A stretch of DNA of 31,066 bases. Source: JAVBSN01 sp031547045 (GTDB lineage Bacteria; Bacillota; Clostridia; Lachnospirales; Lachnospiraceae). Positions 24,959 through 31,066 of this stretch are shown in pieces. The translations under genes were made by a program, and so were the position numbers. The notes below the pieces were generated by a model. That model searched no databases. It was not told the origin of the DNA and was given only the letters and a program-made list of their open reading frames with translations. Positions within the stretch are counted from its first letter, which is position 1; every line of letters starts with the position of its first letter. Location of the stretch: contig JAVBSN010000059.1 in the NCBI GenBank assembly GCA_031547045.1, positions 1 to 31,066 on the forward strand. The letters run 5' to 3'.

Positions 24959-25589
24959 CCGGATTTGATTCTATTTTTTCACGAAGTCTTCTAACATGAA
25001 CATCTACTGTTCTTACATCTCCAGGATAATCACTTCCCCAAACAGTATTAAGTAAAGCATCTCTTGAATATACCTTATCGGGATTAAATACTAATATAGT
25101 TAACAAATCAAATTCTTTTGCTGTAAGATTAACTTCTTGTCCATCTATAAAAACTCTTCTACTATCACAATCTATCTTCATTCCATTAACTTCTATAACC
25201 TTATTAGTTGATTTTCCTGATTCTTTTTTAACATTACGTCTCATTATTGCCTTAATTCTTGCTTTAACTTCAAGAATATTAAATGGTTTTGTAATATAAT
25301 CATCTGCTCCGTACTCTAATCCTAAGATTTTATCCATGTCATCGCCTTTTGCAGTTAACATAATAATTGGTACATTTGAAAATTCTCGTACTTGTTGGCA
25401 CACTTCTAGACCAGTTAATCCTGGTAGCATAATATCTAAAAGTATAATATCATATTCATTACCTGTAGCCATACGCAAAGCTTCTTCTCCATCATAAGCG
25501 CAATCAACTACCATATCATCTTGTTCTAAGCTAAATTTAATTCCTTTTACGATTAACTTCTCATCGTCTACAACAAGCACTTTTTTCAT
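24903..25589 (-). CDS. OmpR/PhoB-family response regulator
   Basis: About 228 residues. The receiver domain has 'VLVVDDEKLIVKG' (acidic pocket), phospho-acceptor Asp in 'DIILLDIMLPGLTG', and the conserved Thr and Lys in 'IIMLTAKGDD' and 'DYITKPFN'. The C-terminal winged helix has 'LTAKEFDLLTILVFNPDKVYSR' and 'DVHVRRLREKIE'. This is the standard transcription factor of a two-component system. The ATG at 25589, with GAGGTG five bases upstream, is preferred over the GTG two codons earlier. It follows comEA by about nine bases and overlaps the kinase gene. Confidence 0.94.
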   Translation of the reverse strand: MKKVLVVDDEKLIVKGIKFSLEQDDMVVDCAYDGEEALRMATGNEYDIILLDIMLPGLTGLEVCQQVREFSNVPIIMLTAKGDDMDKILGLEYGADDYITKPFNILEVKARIKAIMRRNVKKESGKSTNKVIEVNGMKIDCDSRRVFIDGQEVNLTAKEFDLLTILVFNPDKVYSRDALLNTVWGSDYPGDVRTVDVHVRRLREKIESNPGEPKYIHTKWGVGYYFKA

Positions 25590-25598
25590 AAACACACC

Positions 25599-26174
25599 TC
25601 AACCCACTTTTATATAATCTTTGATTTTGTTAAAAGTTCCTTCTTTGATACCATCTATATTCATAATATCTTCAATAGTATTAAAATTACCTTTGGTTTC
25701 TCTATGATTAATTATTGCTATGGCCTTGGTTTCACCAATTCCAGGTATCTCCATCAATTTCTCTTTAGAAGCAATATTAATATTAATCTTACCATCATCT
25801 ACTTCTTCACCTATTGGTTGATCACTAATATATTCGCCAACAATTGGAATATATATCTGCATTCCATCAGTTAATTCCATAGCTTGATTAATCTGCCTAC
25901 AATCTGCTATGTCAGTAAGACCTCCTGCCATTTCAATAGCTTGATATACTCTATCTCCCTTAGATAAAATATAAACACCTTCATTAGCAATCTGTCCACA
26001 TACATACACATAAATATCTGTTGTATCTGATACAGCATCCAGATTATCATCATTAGTTTCTTCTGTTTGTATATTGTAATCTTCACTAGTAGTAATTATA
26101 TATTCCTCTGTATTACTACAACCTGTTATATTTGCAATACACATAATTAAAAATAAACAAATTATATTACGCAA
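25599..26174 (-). CDS. comEA: ComEA-type DNA-binding lipoprotein
   Basis: The 191-residue protein has a signal ending in lipobox 'ITGC' (Cys19), an SLBB domain (about residues 50-115, 'VYVCGQIANEGVYILSKGDR') and a C-terminal double helix-hairpin-helix (about 128-190). The latter has 'INIASKEKLMEIPGIGETKA' and 'IDGIKEGTFNKIKDYI'. This order is typical of ComEA, the surface receptor that binds incoming double-stranded DNA. Classical ComEA has a membrane anchor, whereas here the anchor looks like a lipid. Translation starts at a TTG six bases after AAGGAGG. It opens the comEA-regulator-kinase-GerMN-comEC gene string. Confidence 0.88.
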   Translation of the reverse strand: MRNIICLFLIMCIANITGCSNTEEYIITTSEDYNIQTEETNDDNLDAVSDTTDIYVYVCGQIANEGVYILSKGDRVYQAIEMAGGLTDIADCRQINQAMELTDGMQIYIPIVGEYISDQPIGEEVDDGKININIASKEKLMEIPGIGETKAIAIINHRETKGNFNTIEDIMNIDGIKEGTFNKIKDYIKVG

Positions 26175-26219
26175 TATTTACCTCCTTAAAGCGTAATACA
26201 AAAATATAAACATACATCT

Positions 26220-26248
26220 ATTTTACATAAATTAAATATATAATACAA
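26220..26248 (-). promoter_or_regulatory. Candidate promoter of the comEA gene string
   Basis: On the minus strand TTGTAT (26248-26243), 17 bp, TAAAAT (26225-26220). The -10 box matches five of six and the -35 box four of six. It lies 46 bp upstream of the comEA TTG start, in a very A+T-rich region, so chance matches are possible. Confidence 0.4.
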
Positions 26249-26256
26249 CCTTTATT

Positions 26257-26694
26257 TTATTCCCACTTAAAAACAATCAAACCTACAATTGCAATTGCGA
26301 CCCCTATTAATTTACTCCATTGAAAATCAACTTTTTCAACATTAAACATACCAAACAATTCAATTAGATAAGCTACTACTACTTGTGAAATTACAATTAA
26401 TAAAACAGCCTTTGCTGGTCCTAAATCAGCCATACTTTTAATTACAGTAAATGTAATAAACGCTCCTAATACACCACCTATAAGCATGTATTTATTGTCT
26501 ATCTTAAATAATTCTATTACTCCTACATCTTTTCTTTCAGTAAATGCCCATACAAGAATACATACTATAAATCCAGTTAATTGAACCCAGCTATTTGTAA
26601 TCCATGCACCTGTTTGTTTTGTAACTCCTGTATTAAATACTCCTTGTAAACTCATTAATGCTCCTGATATTAAAGCAATTATTATTCCTAACAT
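26257..26694 (-). CDS. Small DMT-type membrane transporter (DUF606/YdcZ-like)
   Basis: The 145-residue protein has four or five hydrophobic segments and begins 'MLGIIIALISGALMSLQGVFNTGVTKQTG'. The 'ISGALMSLQGVFNT' start and the end 'IGVAIAIVGLIVFKWE' are characteristic of the DUF606 half-size drug/metabolite transporter group. These are thought to work as dimers of about 145-residue units. The substrate is unknown. AGGAGG with a nine-base spacer precedes the ATG. It lies between the solute-binding protein gene and comEA with no sign of functional linkage. Confidence 0.85.
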   Translation of the reverse strand: MLGIIIALISGALMSLQGVFNTGVTKQTGAWITNSWVQLTGFIVCILVWAFTERKDVGVIELFKIDNKYMLIGGVLGAFITFTVIKSMADLGPAKAVLLIVISQVVVAYLIELFGMFNVEKVDFQWSKLIGVAIAIVGLIVFKWE

Positions 26695-26762
26695 ACTAAA
26701 TACCTCCTATTAAAATAATTAATATTTGTTATATCTAGTATGTCTTACCTACAATTAAAATA

Positions 26763-28028
26763 TTACTTAAATCTTTGTATCATATTTTCTTCTAATTGAG
26801 TTAATTCAGTTTCAACATCATTTCCATTCCATATATTTTTAAATGTAATTTCACTATAGGTCCAAAAATCTCCTATTTCTAAAATCTTAGGCACAGGTTC
26901 CGATTTTATATATTGATTACTTATTAGAATTTCTTTTTCGCCAGTTCTATCAAAACCAATCCTACTTGCTACTTTATAGTTAGTACTATACTGATTCGTT
27001 ACATATTCATAAGATAAATAAGCTCCAAATAAATCTGCTGCTGCCTTATTATCCGAATAATCATTAACCATAGCTGAATATGTTATTGACATAGGAATAG
27101 ATTCTAATTCATTATTTAAATCAGGTAACATTGCCACCTTATATGAACTTTCATTATTAGAAATATAATTAACAATATCCGTTTTACAAATACTAAAAAT
27201 TAATGTTCCTTCTTCTATTTCTTTCTTTATCTCACTATAGTTATTACTATCTGCTCTCATTGAAAAATATTGATTTAAACTTTGATAGTAAGACATTGAT
27301 GATATACTATTTTCAGTTGTTAAATCAAATTTACTTTTATCTTCACCAAAGTCACCTAGTATATGAGCATATTTCCCAATAAACATATAATCGAAATATG
27401 GGTCAGCTACATTCCATTTAAAAATAGTTTTATTTCCTTCTTCATCTTCAAATTCGCTTGCAAAATCAAGTATTTCTTCAATTGTATCAGGTGCCTTTTC
27501 TACTAATTCACTATTGTATACCATAAAATATGTATCAAAATATATAGGATAACCATATTGATTTCCATCAGTAGTTATAGCATTTTTTGTAATTATAGGA
27601 TAATTACTATTAAAAAAAGTATCTGAGTATATATTATTTTCATCTATTAATCCTGCAAGATTTGCTTTGCGAATTTGATCATTAGATAATATGAATACAT
27701 CTGCCCCTTGACCATCTATATTAGCTTTATTAATATCTTCTAGATAGTTTATTCCTTCATACAGATTCAAAGATACTTGTATATTATATTTTAACTTAAA
27801 CTCTTCTGCTGCCTTGCTTAAATATGGTTCATCTGATTTATCAGTATACCATAAAATTATAGCTGTATTTTCACTAATTTTAGGCATTAAATAATCTTCA
27901 ATCTCTTTATAAGTATCAAAGTTATCTGTCTTAATTTCTTCAGTTTCTGTTCTAGCACAGCCTGAAATATTAAATATTAATATAACACACATTATTATTG
28001 AAAAAATCTTGCCATATATTTTCTTCAT
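26763..28028 (-). CDS. Extracellular solute-binding lipoprotein (ABC type, orphan)
   Basis: 421 residues with a lipoprotein signal ending 'ISGC' (Cys24) and a two-lobed periplasmic-binding-like body. 'TAIILWYTDKSDEPYLSKAAEEFKLKYNI' near residue 55 and 'GADVFILSNDQIRKANLAGLI' near 115 are typical of family 1 (sugar and oligosaccharide) binding proteins. So is 'YGYPIYFDTYFMVYNSELV' near 165. No permease or ATPase genes are adjacent, so it is an orphan here and the ligand is unknown. AAGGAGATACGT directly precedes the ATG. The 23-bp palindrome at 28051-28073 is just upstream. Confidence 0.85.
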   Translation of the reverse strand: MKKIYGKIFSIIMCVILIFNISGCARTETEEIKTDNFDTYKEIEDYLMPKISENTAIILWYTDKSDEPYLSKAAEEFKLKYNIQVSLNLYEGINYLEDINKANIDGQGADVFILSNDQIRKANLAGLIDENNIYSDTFFNSNYPIITKNAITTDGNQYGYPIYFDTYFMVYNSELVEKAPDTIEEILDFASEFEDEEGNKTIFKWNVADPYFDYMFIGKYAHILGDFGEDKSKFDLTTENSISSMSYYQSLNQYFSMRADSNNYSEIKKEIEEGTLIFSICKTDIVNYISNNESSYKVAMLPDLNNELESIPMSITYSAMVNDYSDNKAAADLFGAYLSYEYVTNQYSTNYKVASRIGFDRTGEKEILISNQYIKSEPVPKILEIGDFWTYSEITFKNIWNGNDVETELTQLEENMIQRFK

Positions 28029-28050
28029 ACGTATCTCCTTAAATTGAACA

Positions 28051-28073
28051 TAAGTTGCCCATAGGGCAACTTA
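28051..28073. other. Perfect 10-bp palindrome with three-base loop upstream of the solute-binding protein gene
   Basis: TAAGTTGCCC (28051-28060), three bases, GGGCAACTTA (28064-28073). It lies between argB and the solute-binding protein gene. A stem this stable could terminate argCJB transcripts, but only a weak U tract follows on the minus strand. Its position 23 bp upstream of the solute-binding protein start also fits an operator. Confidence 0.6.
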
Positions 28074-28085
28074 TACTCTGTATGC

Positions 28086-28125
28086 ATTATTACTAAGCTC
28101 GAAATGCCAGTCGCTAAGTAATAAT
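28086..28125 (-). repeat. Dispersed REP-like hairpin downstream of argB
   Basis: Thirteen-base arms (28086-28098 and 28113-28125), with one mismatch at the same place as in the array units, flank a loop that reads GACTGGCATTTCGA on the minus strand. It has the ACTT-xxx / x'x'x'-TAGT design of the comEC-holA array, with stem triplet AGC/GCT. It shares GCCAGTC[A/G]CTAAGTA with 19881-19895. It starts 15 bp after the argB stop. Confidence 0.75.
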
Positions 28126-28139
28126 AGTATAATAATTTT

Positions 28140-29030
28140 CTAGAATAATGGTTCTTTAAGTATAGCTGTTCCAATACCTTTATTAGTAAAGAACTCTAAT
28201 AATAAGCAATGTTCTACACGTCCATCAAGAACATGGACTCTTGATACACCATTTTCTATTGCATCTATACAGTTAGTAAGCTTAGGAAGCATACCTCCTC
28301 CTACTACTCCGTTATCAATCATACTTCTTGCTTCAACAATATCCATCTCTGATATTAATGTATCCTTATCATTAGGATCAATAAATACTCCTTCTATGTC
28401 TGTTAAAAATACTAATTTCTCAGCTTTTATTGCTGTTGCAATTGCACATGCTGCATCATCTGCATTTATATTATAACTTTCAAATTCATCACTCGAACCT
28501 ATCGGTGCTATAACTGGTATAAAATCATTCTCTATCAAAGTATCAATAATGTCAATGTTAACATTTGTAACTTCACCAACATATCCTATATCTTTTCCAC
28601 CTGGAAATTTCTTCTGTACCTTTAATAGTGCCGCATCTTTACCACTAATACCTACTGCATTTAATCCTAACTTTTGCATCATCTGAACAAGTCCTTTGTT
28701 TACTTTAGATAATACCATCTCAGCGATTTCCATTGTTTCTTCATCAGTTACACGTAAGCCATTAATGAATTCTGGTTCTTTACCAATCTTTTGTACCCAT
28801 GTGCTTATTTCTTTACCGCCACCATGTACAATAATTGGCTTAAGTCCAATAAGTTTAAGTAATGCAACGTCTTTAATTACATTATATCTTAAGTCATCAT
28901 CTAGCATAGCACTTCCGCCATATTTAACTACTATTTTCTTTCCACTGAATTTTTGAATATATGGTAATGCTTCTATAAGTGTCTGAGCCTTAATCATTAC
29001 CTGCTCCATAGTATTTTCTTTGTTAATCAT
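28140..29030 (-). CDS. argB: Acetylglutamate kinase
   Basis: The 296-residue enzyme of the amino-acid kinase family phosphorylates N-acetylglutamate in the second step of arginine synthesis. It has 'KKIVVKYGGSAMLDD' and 'IVHGGGKEIS' (phosphate loop region), 'GLRVTDEETMEIAEMVLS' and 'NINADDAACAIATA'. It also has the C-terminal 'DGRVEHCLLLEFFTNKGIGT' that is common in arginine-regulated forms. AAGGAG with a nine-base spacer precedes the ATG. It is the last gene of argC-argJ-argB, 36 bp after argJ, and is followed by the REP-like hairpin. Confidence 0.96.
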   Translation of the reverse strand: MINKENTMEQVMIKAQTLIEALPYIQKFSGKKIVVKYGGSAMLDDDLRYNVIKDVALLKLIGLKPIIVHGGGKEISTWVQKIGKEPEFINGLRVTDEETMEIAEMVLSKVNKGLVQMMQKLGLNAVGISGKDAALLKVQKKFPGGKDIGYVGEVTNVNIDIIDTLIENDFIPVIAPIGSSDEFESYNINADDAACAIATAIKAEKLVFLTDIEGVFIDPNDKDTLISEMDIVEARSMIDNGVVGGGMLPKLTNCIDAIENGVSRVHVLDGRVEHCLLLEFFTNKGIGTAILKEPLF

Positions 29031-29066
29031 TATATATATCTCCTTCCAAAAAGCTATAACTTATAC

Positions 29067-30293
29067 TCACGAACGGTAATCTGCGTTTATTTTTATATAG
29101 TCATATGTTAAATCACAGCCCCAAGCTGTCGCTTTATCTTCTCCCATTTTAACATCTGCAATTATTACAACTTTTTCTGGTGCTAAAATGTTTGTTGCCA
29201 TCTCTTCATCATAATCAGTAGCCATACCATTTTCAACTAACTTAATCTTACCTGAAATACTCTTAATTGTTATATCTACTTTGTATGGATCAAATTCTGC
29301 TCCTGAATAACCCATTGCACATAATATTCTTCCCCAGTTAGCATCTTTACCATACACTGCACATTTAGTAAGATTAGATGTAACTATTGACTTTGCTAAT
29401 ATCTTTGCTGATTCCTTATTAGGTGCATTTATTACATTTACCTCTAATAATCGTGTACACCCTTCACCATCTCCTGCAATTGTTTTAGCTAAATACTCAT
29501 TAACATGATGTAAGGCTTCTACAAACACTTGATAATCTTCATTCTTCTCTGTAATCTTATTATTTTTAGCCATTCCATTTGCTAATAAAAGCACACTATC
29601 ATTTGTTGATGTATCTCCATCTACTGAAACCATATTAAATGTTTCTTCAACATCAGCCTTTAGTGCTTCACTTAATAATTCTTTACTTATATTCAAATCT
29701 GTTGTTATAAATCCTAACATTGTTCCCATATTAGGATGAATCATACCTGAACCCTTACACATAGCACCTATAGTAACTTTCTTACCACCTACTTCTATCT
29801 CTACTGCAATTTCCTTTTTCTTAGTATCTGTAGTAAGAATAGCTTCTGCTGCAAGTGCTGCTCCCTCTCTAGTATCTAATAATTCCTTTGATAGCTTTCC
29901 TATTCCTTCATAGATAACTTCCATAGGTAATTGTTGGCCTATAACGCCTGTTGATGCTACTAATACTAACTTCTTATCTATACCTAATTCCATTCCTACA
30001 TTAGATGCCATTGTTTTTGCATTTTCATATCCAAGTTCACCAGTACAAGCATTAGCATTTCCACTATTAATTACTATAGCTTGAGCTGTCTCTTGTCCAT
30101 TAACAATCTTCATATCCCATAATACCGGAGCTGCTTTTACCATATTAAGTGTAAATGTACCTGCTACAGTTGCTGGAACTTCACTAACTATAAGTGCCAT
30201 ATCTCTATTAGTTTTACCTGGTTTAATTCCTGCACGTAAACCTGTTGCTTTGTATCCAATAGGAGCTGTTACTCCTCCATCTATTATATTCAT
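29067..30293 (-). CDS. argJ: Bifunctional glutamate N-acetyltransferase / amino-acid acetyltransferase (ArgJ)
   Basis: 408 residues, the usual length. The autocatalytic cleavage site lies in 'GSGMIHPNMGTMLGFITTD'; the Thr after the Gly becomes the N-terminal nucleophile of the beta chain. 'INSGNANACTGELG' forms the conserved N-terminal motif and 'GRILCAMGYSGAEFDP' a later one. The enzyme recycles acetyl groups from N-acetylornithine to glutamate. Some forms can also use acetyl-CoA, which cannot be told from the sequence here. The gene follows argC by about 50 bp, with an AAGGGAAG-like site upstream of the ATG. Confidence 0.95.
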   Translation of the reverse strand: MNIIDGGVTAPIGYKATGLRAGIKPGKTNRDMALIVSEVPATVAGTFTLNMVKAAPVLWDMKIVNGQETAQAIVINSGNANACTGELGYENAKTMASNVGMELGIDKKLVLVASTGVIGQQLPMEVIYEGIGKLSKELLDTREGAALAAEAILTTDTKKKEIAVEIEVGGKKVTIGAMCKGSGMIHPNMGTMLGFITTDLNISKELLSEALKADVEETFNMVSVDGDTSTNDSVLLLANGMAKNNKITEKNEDYQVFVEALHHVNEYLAKTIAGDGEGCTRLLEVNVINAPNKESAKILAKSIVTSNLTKCAVYGKDANWGRILCAMGYSGAEFDPYKVDITIKSISGKIKLVENGMATDYDEEMATNILAPEKVVIIADVKMGEDKATAWGCDLTYDYIKINADYRS

Positions 30294-30344
30294 ATACTAA
30301 TCTTCCCTTCTATATATCTATATAAGTTAAATGTAATCTGCTAC

Positions 30345-31066
30345 TTATGGGAACATAGGAGCTAATAATAATCCTTCTGTTTCTGGTAATCCAAATACTA
30401 GATTCATGTTTTGTACTGCCTGACCTGCTGCACCTTTAACAACATTATCTAAGGCTCCCATAACAACTATTCTATTTGTACGCTCATCTAACTTAAAATT
30501 AATATCTACATAATTACTGCCTTCAACCCATCTTGTCTCAGGTGGTACATCCTTATTAAGTACACGAATAAATACTTCATCCTTATAATACTTATCATAT
30601 ATAGCCTTAACTTCTTCATAAGAAACTTCTTTTGCTAAATCAGCATATGCTGTAACTAATATTCCCCTATTCATAGGAACTAGATGTGGTGTAAATATAA
30701 TATTTATATCTTCTCCTGCTGCATATCCTAATTGCTCTTCTATTTCTGGTGTATGTCTATGTGTTAATACTCCATATGCTTTAATATTTTCATTTACTTC
30801 ACAATATAAATTAGGTACCTTAGCACTACGTCCTGCACCAGAAGTTCCTGACTTGGCATCAACAATTATTGACTGTGGTTTAATTATTCCTTCTTTTACT
30901 AATGGATATAATGAAAGAATCGAACATGTTGTGTAACAACCTGGGTTAGCCACTAATCTTGCTTTCTTAATATCGTCTCTATTAATCTCACATAATCCAT
31001 ATACTGCTTCTTCAATAAATGAAGGACTCTTATGCTCTATACCATACCATTCCTCATAGGTTGCTA
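30345..31066 (-). CDS. argC: N-acetyl-gamma-glutamyl-phosphate reductase, 3' part
   Basis: The frame is open from the window edge to the TAA at 30345, so about 239 C-terminal residues are present and the N-terminal NADP-binding part lies outside. 'ARLVANPGCYTTCSILSLYP' holds the catalytic Cys. 'TSGAGRSAK' and 'HRHTPEIEEQLG' are the other typical motifs. The start drawn from the GTG just before 'ANPGC' would be artificial, because 37 further in-frame codons with normal ArgC sequence ('EEWYGIEHKSPSFIEEAVYG') precede it. First gene of the argC-argJ-argB string. Confidence 0.95.
   Translation of the reverse strand, partial: ATYEEWYGIEHKSPSFIEEAVYGLCEINRDDIKKARLVANPGCYTTCSILSLYPLVKEGIIKPQSIIVDAKSGTSGAGRSAKVPNLYCEVNENIKAYGVLTHRHTPEIEEQLGYAAGEDINIIFTPHLVPMNRGILVTAYADLAKEVSYEEVKAIYDKYYKDEVFIRVLNKDVPPETRWVEGSNYVDINFKLDERTNRIVVMGALDNVVKGAAGQAVQNMNLVFGLPETEGLLLAPMFP

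Overview
This 31 kb window is A+T-rich chromosomal DNA from a Gram-positive, probably spore-forming member of the Clostridia. A Lachnospiraceae-like organism is my best guess. Reasons: strong AGGAGG-type ribosome sites, a CIRCE-controlled hrcA-grpE-dnaK-dnaJ-prmA cluster, the sporulation genes gpr and spoIIP next to lepA and hemW, a DUF4250 gene, and an argC-argJ-argB order. The species cannot be named from sequence alone. No rRNA, tRNA, CRISPR array or insertion sequence was seen.

Layout. 1-1840 (minus) is a small operon: DUF4250, a membrane-anchored transglutaminase-like protein, a HAAS/DUF1700 membrane protein and the first ten codons of a metallophosphoesterase. 2009-3136 (plus) is a tocopherol-cyclase-like gene. 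3211-4471 (plus) is a compact redox cassette: 2[4Fe-4S] ferredoxin, NapH-like membrane iron-sulfur protein, ArsR-type repressor and a second, atypical ferredoxin. Its promoter carries a perfect 16-bp inverted repeat whose arms cover the promoter spacer and the ribosome site. 4527-10380 (minus) is the heat-shock operon. 10641-12319 (plus) is argH and a small acidic protein. 12355-18152 (minus) holds a VTT/DedA-like protein, hemW, lepA, spoIIP and gpr. rpsT (plus) faces holA (minus). 20011-26174 (minus) is comEA, a two-component system, a GerMN lipoprotein and comEC, with holA downstream. 26257-28028 (minus) holds a small DMT-type transporter and an orphan solute-binding lipoprotein. 28140-31066 (minus) is argB, argJ and the 3' part of argC.

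Two things stand out. First, three housekeeping genes (dnaK, argH, holA) are each interrupted by one in-frame TAA with perfect reading-frame continuity on both sides, at positions where homologues normally carry Lys or Glu. TAA is also the normal terminator of intact genes here, so wholesale recoding is unlikely. Base-calling error, true nonsense mutation or an ochre suppressor remain possible. Second, a 290-bp array of palindromic, REP-like hairpins lies between comEC and holA, with one more copy downstream of argB. Different copies keep a common apical loop while their stems change in a compensating way, as expected of a structured RNA or a REP/MITE-type element. The array contains an exact 89-bp direct duplication.

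The genes fit together as housekeeping chromosome: protein folding and heat-shock control, arginine biosynthesis (argC, argJ, argB, argH), spore protein degradation and engulfment, DNA uptake, and replication clamp loading. The accessory signals are the redox cassette, the tocopherol-cyclase-like gene and the repeat family.
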